DNA from: a virus
Direction: 5' to 3' (one strand)
Length of the DNA stretch: 46,046 nucleotides
Virus record (IMG/VR): IMGVR_UViG_3300020125_000503
Location: 1 to 46,046 of that record
A program made the translations under genes and the position numbers. This document shows, one piece after another, positions 36,924-44,837 of the stretch. The notes under the pieces were generated by a model, which was not told where the DNA came from, did no database searches, and saw only the letters and a list, made by a program, of their open reading frames with translations. Position 1 is the stretch's first letter. Every line of letters begins with the position of its first letter.

Positions 36924-37559
36924 ATGGATCCGCAGCTCGTCCGCGGCGCCTTCCTATGGCAGAGCGGCTTTCGCGTCGATGCTGACGGGTCGCCGCGCGC
37001 ATATGCGTTGCCCGGCAGCGGCCTACATGGCCTCGACGCGATCGCCAACGCCGGACACCCCGGCAAATGGGAAGGCGTCTTCGTCAACGCCGCCGGCGAC
37101 CCGGTCATTCAGGGCCCCGACGATCCGGCGCCGGGTTATTGCGTCAGCGACACCGCGCTCAGCGATCACCGATACGGCGATCGCGATCCGCGGCGCTACG
37201 TGAACGCGGAGACGGTGCCCTACGTTTCGGTCCCGCCCGATCTCGTCCACCGCGGCGTGCGCATGGGCGACGCCGCGGTCGTCATTCACAAGGGCATCAT
37301 CGCCGGCGCCATCGTCGCCGACGAAGGGCCGCACGGGCGCTACGGCGAGGGATCGATGGCGCTGGCGGCCGCGCTCGGCCTGCCGAGCTCGCCGCGCAAC
37401 GGCGGCTGCAGCTGGGGCGTGACCTGGCTCGTGTGGCCAGGCTCGCGCGCGACGCCGGCGTGGCCACGCGACGTGGTCGATTTTCAAGCGCAGGCGTTGA
37501 AGCTGTTCGCGAGTTGGGGTGGCGTTGCGGGCGTGCCCTGGATGGCGCCGAGCGTCTAG
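36924..37559 (+). CDS. GH75 (chitosanase-fold) lysis enzyme, probable endolysin
   Basis: A 211-residue protein. TVPYVSVPPDLVHRGVRMGD (98-116) and AGAIVADEGPHGRYGEGSMA (127-146) match the glycoside hydrolase family 75 core. Asp133 and Glu142 stand nine residues apart, the same spacing as the catalytic Asp160/Glu169 pair of the Fusarium chitosanase. It lies last in the late operon after membrane genes, so cutting the peptidoglycan glycan for lysis is the natural role. No signal peptide is seen, so export would depend on a holin. Most phage lysins belong to other families. Confidence 0.75.
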   Translation: MDPQLVRGAFLWQSGFRVDADGSPRAYALPGSGLHGLDAIANAGHPGKWEGVFVNAAGDPVIQGPDDPAPGYCVSDTALSDHRYGDRDPRRYVNAETVPYVSVPPDLVHRGVRMGDAAVVIHKGIIAGAIVADEGPHGRYGEGSMALAAALGLPSSPRNGGCSWGVTWLVWPGSRATPAWPRDVVDFQAQALKLFASWGGVAGVPWMAPSV

Positions 37560-37702
37560 CCGCGCGCCTTCTTGCGGCCGGGCTTCTTGCGCGGCGTACC
37601 GTCGATTCGTCTTCCCCATGGCGCCTTGGCGGTGCGCCCGGCTGTCGTCTTCCTCGACGCTGATCGTTTCTTCCCTGCGTTACCCTTCGCCGTCTTCTTC
37701 AT
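37556..37702 (-). CDS. 48-residue very basic protein
   Basis: The product (MKKTAKGNAGKKRSASRKTT, then KKPGRKKARG) is about 40% Lys/Arg, like histone-tail or HU-tail peptides, and should bind DNA or RNA. GGAGGCGAGG precedes the ATG. It is the last gene of the long minus-strand operon, and its stop overlaps that of the lysis enzyme, so the two operons meet exactly. The opposite strand has no better frame here. Confidence 0.65.
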   Translation of the reverse strand: MKKTAKGNAGKKRSASRKTTAGRTAKAPWGRRIDGTPRKKPGRKKARG

Positions 37703-37919
37703 CCTCGCCTCCATGCTCGATCCTCGTCGAGCAATCTAGTGGCACGTGCGCGAACGTCAGCGGCACGCTCTGCCCAACATTCCCAATTGCCAGTTCTACC
37801 TCTGTGAGCGTCACGTTGTGAAACTCGTGACGCGCGCCGAGCTCGTCGGTCACCACGAGCGTGCGCGTCCCATCGTCCTCGTCGATCCATTCCAGCGCCG
37901 TGACGATCAGCGTCGGCAT
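37680..37919 (-). CDS. Small hypothetical protein
   Basis: A 79-residue, strand-rich protein (MPTLIVTALEWIDEDDGTRT, LVVTDELGARHEFHNVTLTE) with an acidic tail. It follows the previous gene's stop without a gap and overlaps the start of the basic protein. Function unknown. Confidence 0.7.
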   Translation of the reverse strand: MPTLIVTALEWIDEDDGTRTLVVTDELGARHEFHNVTLTEVELAIGNVGQSVPLTFAHVPLDCSTRIEHGGEDEEDGEG

Positions 37920-38216
37920 TCAGCGCCGGACCATCGTCCTGAGTCGTTCGGCGCGCTGCTCGAGCCTGGCACGTTGCTCGTCGAGCCGCTGATGCAGGGC
38001 TGAAGTCGCGGAGATGATCAACCCCGTCTCGATCAAGTCGGTGGGCGTCTGCGTCACACCGGTCAGTTTCTTGGCGTGGTCGACGACCACAAGCATCGAA
38101 TCCACCATCTGCCGAAAATGCCGCGCCAGCGCCTCGGTCGCGTCGAGCGAGGCGCGCTCCTCTTGTTGGCGTTGCTGGAACGCGTAATTGAGCATCTTCT
38201 CGATGTCCAACGTCAT
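37920..38216 (-). CDS. Helical hypothetical protein coupled to the HerA-like ATPase
   Basis: A 98-residue protein. It is nearly all helix (MLNYAFQQRQQEERASLDAT, ALARHFRQMVDSMLVVVDHA, LHQRLDEQRARLEQRAERLR). ATG 38216 overlaps the ATPase stop (ATGA). Helical small partners next to ATPases can regulate or load them, but there is no motif to prove this. Confidence 0.7.
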   Translation of the reverse strand: MTLDIEKMLNYAFQQRQQEERASLDATEALARHFRQMVDSMLVVVDHAKKLTGVTQTPTDLIETGLIISATSALHQRLDEQRARLEQRAERLRTMVRR

Positions 38217-39985
38217 GCGGTCGCTCCGAGGAAGAGGGTGGGCGAGGCGGCGATCCCGCCGCCGGCGACGGCGCTGCTCTCGATTAGGCCATTGGAGCGG
38301 AGCTCCGCGAGATAGGTCCCGAACGTGCCACTGTCGGGCGACATGTTGACGGCGCCGGCGAGCTCGTCGCGCGTCAATCGCTCGGGGTATCGCGCCACCA
38401 GCGTCGCCAACATGCTGCGCGCGCCGGCGCGGAAGCGTCCGCTCCACATCTCGACGAGCGCGGCTGTGGTCGGCGGCTTCGGATCGACGGGGCCAACGAA
38501 TGCGCGCCCGGCCTCCGTGATCGCCCAATCGCTGCCACCTTCCTCGACGACGTAGCCGGCGCGCCGGAGCTCGCTGAGATAGGTGCCGAACGTGCCGCTG
38601 CCCGGGCTCATGCCGGCGAGCGTCGCGAGTTGGCGACGGGTGAGCTGGCCCATGCGCGCCAGCTGCAGCAGCATGGCGCGCGCGCCTTTGCGGAAGCCGT
38701 TCGCGCCCGACGGCGCTTGCTCGCGCGCGCTCGGATCACGAACGCGCACCGCCGCTGGGCGTGGCGCCACATGGCGCGGAGTCGCAAACGAACCGAGCGC
38801 GAGGGCAAGCTCGCTTGCAATCTCTCGCACCCTGTCCTCGCGGCTGTGCAGGTCCTCGGCGGCCGCGAGCATCCGACGGACCTCGGCCTCGAGGCGCTTG
38901 ATCTGCTCGTTTCTGAGCACGGGCACCTCGACACGCTTCTCTTCGACGCGTACCACAGGCGCGCCGGCAGACACTCCCGGCTTTGCCGGCGTGGCCTTCT
39001 GGACCTTGGCGAGCTCGGCGCGCAGCCGTGCTACCTCCGCCCTCAACGCCTTCGGATCGTCCTGCTTCGCCTGCTCGACCAATTCCCCCATGGCCGATTC
39101 GAGCATGCCGAGATCGAGCGTTTTCGGCGGCGGCAGCTGCTCGACCACCAGGTCGCCGGGCTCTGGCGTCTTCGACGAATCGAAGGTGCGCTTCGGTGCA
39201 ATCTTGAGCGCGCGCTCGCCCATCATCTTCAGCCACTGCGGCGACCAGATGAATGCGCACCCGTCGTCGAGATACGGCGATTCGGTGTTGACGCGAGCGA
39301 CGGCGCTCTTCGGGTCGGGCGCCACGTTGGCCACCCAGCCCGTCACCGCCTTGCGCTCGTGCTCGCCGAACAGACGCAGCGTGATGACGCATTCGGCGAG
39401 ATTGAGGCAGCGCTTGTTGAGCGACTGCGGAGCCTGTGAGACGAGCGTCCAACCGATGCCGTGATTACGTCCCTGGCGCGTCAGGCGCTTCCAGCGATTG
39501 AGCATGACGTTCTGCTCGCGCTCTGGATTTTGCGGCATGAGCTCGTGCGCTTCCTCGACGAAGAGATGCACGGGCGACGGTGCTCGCTTCTTGCGCGCGA
39601 AGAAGCGCTCGGCGAACGCCGAGCAGAAGCGCGCGATATCCGCGTCGGAGAATTCCGACAGGTCGATGACCGCCGAGACGCGCGTATCAACGAGCGCATC
39701 GGCGAGTAGGGCGCCGCCGTCGGCCACGATCGGAACGTCGCCGTGCGGACCGCCGAGCACAGCGAGGTTGAAGCCCGGCGACCGGCCATCGGCGTCGACG
39801 CGCAACCCCCACCACGGACCGGCGACGTCGATGGCAATGACCTGGTGACCGCCGGCGAGCATGAGCTCGGCGGCTTTCATCGCGGCGTACGTCTTGCCCG
39901 CACCGCTGGTGGCGAGAACGGCGATGCGGCGGGTCACCGCATCGTCGGGCAGCGCAACGCCGGCGGCGAGTTCATGCTTCCTCAT
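38213..39985 (-). CDS. HerA/FtsK-superfamily ATPase with duplicated C-terminal repeats
   Basis: A 590-residue protein. Walker A is TSGAGKT (26-32) and Walker B is LFVEEAH (141-147). TLVSQAPQSLNK (180-191) fits the sensor region of HerA-type DNA translocases, which move DNA or drive end resection with NurA. There is no N-terminal HAS barrel. Residues about 312-400 form a coiled coil. The C-terminus has two similar winged-helix-like repeats: QLTRRQLATLAGMSPGSGTF (447-466) and RLTRDELAGAVNMSPDSGTF (536-555), each followed by GTYL-x-ELR. The start ATG 39985 is coupled to the gene upstream. In a genome with Ku, a role at DNA ends is attractive but not shown. Confidence 0.8.
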   Translation of the reverse strand: MRKHELAAGVALPDDAVTRRIAVLATSGAGKTYAAMKAAELMLAGGHQVIAIDVAGPWWGLRVDADGRSPGFNLAVLGGPHGDVPIVADGGALLADALVDTRVSAVIDLSEFSDADIARFCSAFAERFFARKKRAPSPVHLFVEEAHELMPQNPEREQNVMLNRWKRLTRQGRNHGIGWTLVSQAPQSLNKRCLNLAECVITLRLFGEHERKAVTGWVANVAPDPKSAVARVNTESPYLDDGCAFIWSPQWLKMMGERALKIAPKRTFDSSKTPEPGDLVVEQLPPPKTLDLGMLESAMGELVEQAKQDDPKALRAEVARLRAELAKVQKATPAKPGVSAGAPVVRVEEKRVEVPVLRNEQIKRLEAEVRRMLAAAEDLHSREDRVREIASELALALGSFATPRHVAPRPAAVRVRDPSAREQAPSGANGFRKGARAMLLQLARMGQLTRRQLATLAGMSPGSGTFGTYLSELRRAGYVVEEGGSDWAITEAGRAFVGPVDPKPPTTAALVEMWSGRFRAGARSMLATLVARYPERLTRDELAGAVNMSPDSGTFGTYLAELRSNGLIESSAVAGGGIAASPTLFLGATA

Positions 39986-40412
39986 GGCGCGCCTCCGGCA
40001 GCAGGCGCGCGAGCTCGAAGAGCGCGCGCAGATGGGCGACGACAGCGCGCTCTCGCTTTTCCAGTTCGGCGATGATGAGCGGAGCATGGTAGGAGCATCG
40101 GGGCTCGCATCCCTCCTCACAAATGCATTCGATGTGCGGGCAGCACGTGCAGCCGAGACGGCGCGCATCGCCGAATTTGTAGCGGTCGTGCTCGCTGCCA
40201 ATCGTTCCGCCCTTGAATTGCATTCCGACGGCCAGGCCGCGCTCTTCGATGCTCGCGCGGAGCTCATGCAGCGCCGCCACGATCGGGGGCGCGGCGTGAT
40301 TGGCCTCGAGCGCGGCCTCGACGAGCTGCAGGTTGCACCGCCGTTCGAAGGCCATGATGGCGCGCGTCGCTGCATGCGGATCTGTCGTTCTCGTTTCCAT
40401 GGCGCCGCTCAT
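39972..40412 (-). CDS. Cysteine-cluster protein
   Basis: A 146-residue protein with helical ends and a central block of seven cysteines between 88 and 106 (GCTCCPHIECICEEGCEPRC), probably a metal-binding knuckle. ATG 40412 overlaps the upstream stop (ATGA). Its own stop lies 13 bases inside the ATPase gene. Function unknown. Confidence 0.7.
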   Translation of the reverse strand: MSGAMETRTTDPHAATRAIMAFERRCNLQLVEAALEANHAAPPIVAALHELRASIEERGLAVGMQFKGGTIGSEHDRYKFGDARRLGCTCCPHIECICEEGCEPRCSYHAPLIIAELEKRERAVVAHLRALFELARLLPEARHEEA

Positions 40413-40789
40413 CGTGAATCTCCTCCGCGGCTGCGATCTCCGCCTCCATCGGGGATTCCGCAGTAGCCGACGCGCCCGAACTTCTTGGTGATGAAGACCG
40501 TCATCGCAGGCCGGCCACATCTGCAACGTTCGCCGGGGCGCGGCTTCTCTTCGCCAACGGCGACGTCCCTGACGAGCTGGGGCGGCATCCACCAGGCCGT
40601 GCCGGTTGCGACGGCATCGATGGCGTCGCTGGCCATGCACATCGTCGAGCAGAAGCCGGCGATCAGCGCGGCGATGAGGAGCTGTACATCTTCGAGATGG
40701 ATCTCCACCTGCTGCGGCGGGCGAAGAGGGCTGTTGCACCGACGACAACGCCGGCAATTGATAGCCGTCTCGACGGCGGCGCGGTTCAT
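40409..40789 (-). CDS. Zinc-binding protein, paralogue of the 41291 gene
   Basis: A 126-residue protein. The N-terminal 67 residues, with C15/C18, GFCSTMC (45-51) and GTAWW (63-67), parallel those of the protein at 41291-41965, where GFCSMSC and GKAWW fall at the same numbers. A second cluster is RCRCGRP (88-94) and C110. The domain looks like an FCS/zinc-ribbon variety. Coupled by ATGA on both sides. Confidence 0.7.
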   Translation of the reverse strand: MNRAAVETAINCRRCRRCNSPLRPPQQVEIHLEDVQLLIAALIAGFCSTMCMASDAIDAVATGTAWWMPPQLVRDVAVGEEKPRPGERCRCGRPAMTVFITKKFGRVGYCGIPDGGGDRSRGGDSR

Positions 40790-41052
40790 GATGCACCTCC
40801 GGGCGTTCCTGGCGGCTCGCGGCGGCGGAGCTCGGCGAGCGCCTCGGTGTAGATGATTGCGGCCCGCTCGAGCCCGACGCCGGCGCCGTATTCATCCTCG
40901 GTCTCAAGGCTGTCGGTGAAGTTGCGGGCGCAGGCGCGCAGCTTGACGCGCGCCTTCTCGAGCTCGAGCTTGGCGGCCGCGATCTCGGCAGCGCGCATCG
41001 CCGGCAGACCTTCCCGGTGTTCAGCTCCCACGCTACGACGCGGCCGAGTCAT
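40786..41052 (-). CDS. Small helical protein
   Basis: An 88-residue protein. MRAAEIAAAKLELEKARVKL and RAAIIYTEALAELRRREPPG indicate two long helices. ATG 41052 overlaps the upstream stop; earlier ATGs would cover the neighbour. Function unknown. Confidence 0.65.
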   Translation of the reverse strand: MTRPRRSVGAEHREGLPAMRAAEIAAAKLELEKARVKLRACARNFTDSLETEDEYGAGVGLERAAIIYTEALAELRRREPPGTPGGAS

Positions 41053-41294
41053 CGGACACCAACCGTGTAGAAGTTGAGGGCGCGCTCGATGAGCTCGCGT
41101 TCCTCGACGGTGACCGAGAATTCCTGCTCCGTCCTCGTCTGCACCTCGAGGGCAAACCACGCCAGGATGATGAGCGCCTCGTCCTTGGACATGTCGTTGA
41201 CGTAGCTCTCTCGAAGTCCCTCGACCATGCGCAGCACCTGCTGCTGCAGGACCTCACGGCGCGAGGTGTTCATTCTGTCTCGCGGCGCGCTCAT
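41049..41294 (-). CDS. Small helical protein
   Basis: An 81-residue protein (REVLQQQVLRMVEGLRESYV, DMSKDEALIILAWFALEVQT). It is coupled by ATGA overlaps to the genes before and after. It might be a partner of the zinc protein upstream; no family is recognised. Confidence 0.7.
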   Translation of the reverse strand: MSAPRDRMNTSRREVLQQQVLRMVEGLRESYVNDMSKDEALIILAWFALEVQTRTEQEFSVTVEERELIERALNFYTVGVR

Positions 41295-41965
41295 GCGTCA
41301 CCCACGCGCAAGCAGTCGACGCAGAGCACTCCGCCGCGGCCGCGGCTTGCGCACCAGGGCGCGCCGTCGCCTTCGTCGATGCACAGGTCGGGATTGGGTT
41401 GCACGCAGACGCGCCCGCCGCAACCGCCGCAGACGCCGAGCTCGTCCACGAGGCGCAGCCGTGCGCAGCATTCGCAGGTGTGGAGCTGGCGCCCGCTGGC
41501 GATCAGCGCGACCAGATCGGCGACGGCGCTGCCGCAGGTAACGTTTCCGCAAGTGGCTTTTCCGTCGAGGGCAGGAAGGCCGCACGCCGGACATGCCGGC
41601 CAGTTCGCCGGATACGCGGCGGCGGCGACGACGGCGCCGACGCCGGCGGCCGTCAGGGGCGTGCGCGGCTGGAATACGGCGCCACAGCTGGCGCACGTCC
41701 AGCCGGGCACGAGCTTCGATTGGATCGCCGGTCCTTGGCAGCTCGGGCAGACGACCTGGCGCTGCCACCAGGCTTTGCCCGCGGCGACCTTTTTGACCGC
41801 GTTGACGCCGGCGCAGGACATGCTGCAGAAGCCGGCAAGGTACGCGATGAGGTGCCCCACCTCGTCGGCCTGGTGCGGTTCGATTGCTCGCGAGCACTCA
41901 GAGCATTTGCGCGCGTTGGTGATATCCACGCGTGCTACGGTCTCGTAGCGGGTAGGGGTGCGCAT
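41291..41965 (-). CDS. Multi-zinc-ribbon protein
   Basis: A 224-residue protein with at least six CxxC knuckles: C21/C24, C73/C76, C91/C94, then CPACG, CECC and CGGCGG further on, ending VLCVDCLRVGDA. The first 67 residues resemble the protein at 40409-40789. An Ala/Val-rich hydrophobic stretch near 105-117 could be a membrane segment or just a packed linker. GAGGAG precedes the ATG. Proteins with arrays of zinc ribbons usually bind nucleic acid or act as protein adaptors. Confidence 0.7.
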   Translation of the reverse strand: MRTPTRYETVARVDITNARKCSECSRAIEPHQADEVGHLIAYLAGFCSMSCAGVNAVKKVAAGKAWWQRQVVCPSCQGPAIQSKLVPGWTCASCGAVFQPRTPLTAAGVGAVVAAAAYPANWPACPACGLPALDGKATCGNVTCGSAVADLVALIASGRQLHTCECCARLRLVDELGVCGGCGGRVCVQPNPDLCIDEGDGAPWCASRGRGGVLCVDCLRVGDA

Positions 41966-41981
41966 TTCACTCCTCCTCGTA

Positions 41982-42024
41982 GGGCCGTCCGTTCGGTGCC
42001 AGCCGGCGGACGGCCCGCCTTTTT
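41982..42024 (+). terminator. Intrinsic terminator pointing against the operon
   Basis: GGGCCGTCCG (41982-41991) pairs perfectly with CGGACGGCCC (42007-42016) and is followed by GCC and TTTTT (42020-42024) on the plus strand. All annotated genes around it are on the minus strand. It would stop antisense transcripts coming from the left. On the minus strand the same stem has no T run. Confidence 0.6.
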
Positions 42025-42057
42025 GATGGTTCTCGTGGTGACGTCAGCGAACCGCAT

Positions 42058-44136
42058 TTAATTCACCTCGGACCGGTCGCTGGCATTCCGCCGCTTGGCC
42101 GGCGGCGGAGGCATTTCGCAGCTCTTACAAAAGCCGTTGCTGTCGACGGGGACATTGACCTCGCCGCACCCGCGGCAGTAGGCGACGTCGACGCGCCCCG
42201 GCGGCTTCGCCGAGCTCGGCGACAGCGGGATGTACGGCAAGCCGTTGCGTACGTCCTTGTGGGCGATGGTGGCGTAGAGCTCGAGCGGATCTTCTTCGGC
42301 GAAGAATTCGCGCAGAAGACCCTCGACGTATTCCTTGGCCGTCGGCGCGCGCCCGAGCTCGCGCGTGATCTTGTCGCCGAAGCGGGTCGTCGACGCCCAG
42401 CTGGTGAGGCTGCCGCGCACCTGCATGCGGTTGATGGCGGCCGACGCGATATCCTTGAGACGGCCGCTGGTCATCGTCGCCGGCTGCGAGAAGGTGAAAT
42501 GCATCGACTGCAGGCGACGCCACCAATCGGTGACCGGCATGTTGGCGGTTTTGCCGTCGGGGTTGCGGCTGGCGTCGCGCGCCTCGATCCAGCCCGGGCG
42601 GCGCACCATCTTGAATTCGGCCATGAGCGCGCGATCGTCAGCATCCTCGGCGTCGAGCTCGCGCCCGAGCTCGTTTTGTTTGGCATCGAGGCAGCGACGG
42701 CATACGCGCCATCGTTGGCTGGTGCCCTCGGGCACGAAGTGGCATTTCTTGCAATGACGATTGGGTTGGCCGACGAGAATCGACCAAATCTCATTGGCAT
42801 TCTTGAGCACGTCGTCGACGGTGCGAATGCGATTGAGCGGGTTGCCGTCGGGCGTGATCTTGGCGAGCAGGTTGCCGCGCACCTGGAGCTCGAGGCGCCA
42901 CACCGGCACCACCTGGTGGTAGTGCTTCTCGTCGCAATGAGGGCAGAGCCGGCGCACCACGCGCGGAAGCATCGACACCGGCGGCTCGGTGTCCTCGAGC
43001 CCAAGGGCCTGGCGCACGCGCTGCTGCTGCTTGGTGAGCCGCGGCCGCGGGGGCAAAATCTCGTCGGGCAGTAGCGGCGCGTCGGCGGGCACGACGACGG
43101 CCTTGTCGTGCTCGCGGCCGCAGCCGCGGCAGTAGCTGTGAAGGTACCCTTCCGAGCGATTCCAGACCGAGTAGAACCACACCTTGTCGGGGCTGTTCGA
43201 CTTGATCTCGAAGGTCTTGTCGTAGATGCGCACCAGCAGCGGATCGCCGCCGCCGAAGCTCCAGCCCGTGAATTGCCGTCGAGGATTGCCGCCGTAGCGT
43301 TGCATCGGCAGCGCGCCGTGCTCGAGCATCGCGCCCCGGGGGAGCAGGTGAGGGTTGGGGCAGCGTTCGCCGCTGACGACGACGCCGAAGCGTCGTAGGC
43401 GGCGGCCGTAGGTCGTCACGAGCTCGCCGGCGTCCTGGTGCACCAGGTGCGCGGGCAGCTCGCGCTCGAGCACCAGGTCCTTGCGGCGCGGCGCCTTGCA
43501 GACGGAGCAAATGACGGCGCGGTCATCGAGGAACGGCGCGTCGCAGGCGACGCAGAGGCCCTTGAGGTCTTGGAAGTCGGGCGGCCGGCGCGCGCGCGAG
43601 ACCATGGCGATCTGCATGTCGCGGTGAAAGCCGACGCCCTGAAAGTCGACGGTGAAATCGATGCGTGCGGGTCGGGCTTCGAAGGCGGGGCCGCACCCGC
43701 ACAGCTCGGCCACCAGGCGCCGGGAGAGCTGATAGGCCTCCTCCTGACCGAAGTGCCACAGCACGCGGCTGCCGAGCTCGACCTTGACGCCGGGCGCGGT
43801 GGCGGCGTCGGTGAGGAGCAGGGCCATGCTCCATTCCTCGGAATAGAGTCGCCAGCGATAGCGCTTGGTCGCGCTGGGCGACATCTCGAACGCGATCGCG
43901 CCAGACGCAATAGCAGCCCCGTGGCGCCCTTCGCCGCCGAGGAAGAGCAGCTCGCCCTGATTTCGCTGCGCGGCCACCTTGAGCGTTTCCAGGCGCAGCG
44001 CGAGGTCCTTTCCGATCTCGATCGGCGCCGTGTAGTGGAGCGTGTCCACGCCGACAGCGACGACGGGATAGGACGCGAGCCGCGCCTCGGAGTCGGTATT
44101 TGCCGGTGTTGGCATCCTCGGTTTTTCCTCACCCAT
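42058..44136 (-). CDS. rep: Large replication initiator, Rep_trans-like, with zinc-finger insertions
   Basis: A 692-residue protein. Motifs typical of the replication initiation factor (Rep_trans) family are VGVDTLHYT (28-36), ARIDFTVDFQG (157-167), LLVRIYDKTFEI (300-311) and VWRLELQVRGNLL (412-424). These proteins nick or open an origin in rolling-circle plasmids and filamentous phages such as CTX. Inserted are cysteine pairs C195/C198, C210/C213, C336/C339, C398/C401, C462/C465 and C479/C482, and another pair group at the very end. That makes it about twice the usual length. ATG 44136 is chosen; ATG 44115 has a closer GAGG. Its identity is by motif reading only, and the catalytic Tyr is not assigned. 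Confidence 0.6.
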   Translation of the reverse strand: MGEEKPRMPTPANTDSEARLASYPVVAVGVDTLHYTAPIEIGKDLALRLETLKVAAQRNQGELLFLGGEGRHGAAIASGAIAFEMSPSATKRYRWRLYSEEWSMALLLTDAATAPGVKVELGSRVLWHFGQEEAYQLSRRLVAELCGCGPAFEARPARIDFTVDFQGVGFHRDMQIAMVSRARRPPDFQDLKGLCVACDAPFLDDRAVICSVCKAPRRKDLVLERELPAHLVHQDAGELVTTYGRRLRRFGVVVSGERCPNPHLLPRGAMLEHGALPMQRYGGNPRRQFTGWSFGGGDPLLVRIYDKTFEIKSNSPDKVWFYSVWNRSEGYLHSYCRGCGREHDKAVVVPADAPLLPDEILPPRPRLTKQQQRVRQALGLEDTEPPVSMLPRVVRRLCPHCDEKHYHQVVPVWRLELQVRGNLLAKITPDGNPLNRIRTVDDVLKNANEIWSILVGQPNRHCKKCHFVPEGTSQRWRVCRRCLDAKQNELGRELDAEDADDRALMAEFKMVRRPGWIEARDASRNPDGKTANMPVTDWWRRLQSMHFTFSQPATMTSGRLKDIASAAINRMQVRGSLTSWASTTRFGDKITRELGRAPTAKEYVEGLLREFFAEEDPLELYATIAHKDVRNGLPYIPLSPSSAKPPGRVDVAYCRGCGEVNVPVDSNGFCKSCEMPPPPAKRRNASDRSEVN

Positions 44137-44284
44137 TACCTGTGTGAATTCCGACCCCCCCTCCGCCAGCCGCAAGTGCTCGAATTTCGGTGACCCGTGC
44201 ATGCAAACGCGGTTGTTAAAGGGTGGTGTTACTCGTCCCACCAGAAGCGCCGGCTACGCCGACGCCTCCGGAGCCGTGCTGTCG

Positions 44285-44509
44285 CTACCTCAGCAGGTCG
44301 ATTTGCGCCGCCTCCGCCGGCGCTGCGCAGCCGCTGCTGCTGGTCGGTTTGTCGTCGACGAGCATGGCGCGCCGGCCAGCGCGCTCGTGCTCGTTCCCGA
44401 TGCGCAGGGCTTCGCCGTGCGTCAGCGCTGGGGTGACGAGCTGCCAGCGCTTGATCCCGTCCTGGCCCTCCAGGTAGACGCTCACGCGATAGAGCTGCGC
44501 GCGCTTCAT
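44285..44509 (-). CDS. Small hypothetical protein
   Basis: A 74-residue protein (MKRAQLYRVSVYLEGQDGIK, LVTPALTHGEALRIGNEHER). The pattern of a strand followed by HGEAL and a helix suggests a small alpha/beta fold. GGAGC precedes the ATG closely. It lies upstream of the initiator gene across a 148-bp gap that could hold the rep promoter. Confidence 0.7.
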   Translation of the reverse strand: MKRAQLYRVSVYLEGQDGIKRWQLVTPALTHGEALRIGNEHERAGRRAMLVDDKPTSSSGCAAPAEAAQIDLLR

Positions 44510-44576
44510 CTGAGCTCCGGCTGCTCGAGCGCCATGCTCCCGGTGTTGCCGGCGAACACGGAAACCTCTGCCGGCG

Positions 44577-44837
44577 TCATCGCGGCCTCCGCTGGTGGTT
44601 GCGCCGCGCCTTCAGCCGCCGGACGGCATCTGCAGGCTTCCGGGTTCGGCGATCGCGATTGCCGGGAAGGTGCAGGCACCTGCTGCTACGGCACTGCGCA
44701 CAGACCTTTTTCCGATAGGGCAGCCGCTGACGCGCGCGCCACCTGGTGCGACACGTCTCGTCGCAATAGCGCTTGTTCGGGCGCGTGAACGCCGGGAATG
44801 CAGCGTAACAACCTTGGCAACGTCCCCAATCCATCAT
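44577..44837 (-). CDS. Small zinc-finger protein (FCS/ribbon type)
   Basis: An 86-residue protein. C7/C10, C25/C29 and C46/C49 are arranged as GRCQGC, RPNKRYCDETCRTRWRARQR and VCAQC. The C-x-x-C...YC-x-x-x-C-R-x-x-W-R pattern is common in small nucleic-acid-associated zinc proteins. The tail is strongly basic. ATG 44837 overlaps the upstream stop; ATG 44834 is an alternative. Confidence 0.75.
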   Translation of the reverse strand: MMDWGRCQGCYAAFPAFTRPNKRYCDETCRTRWRARQRLPYRKKVCAQCRSSRCLHLPGNRDRRTRKPADAVRRLKARRNHQRRPR

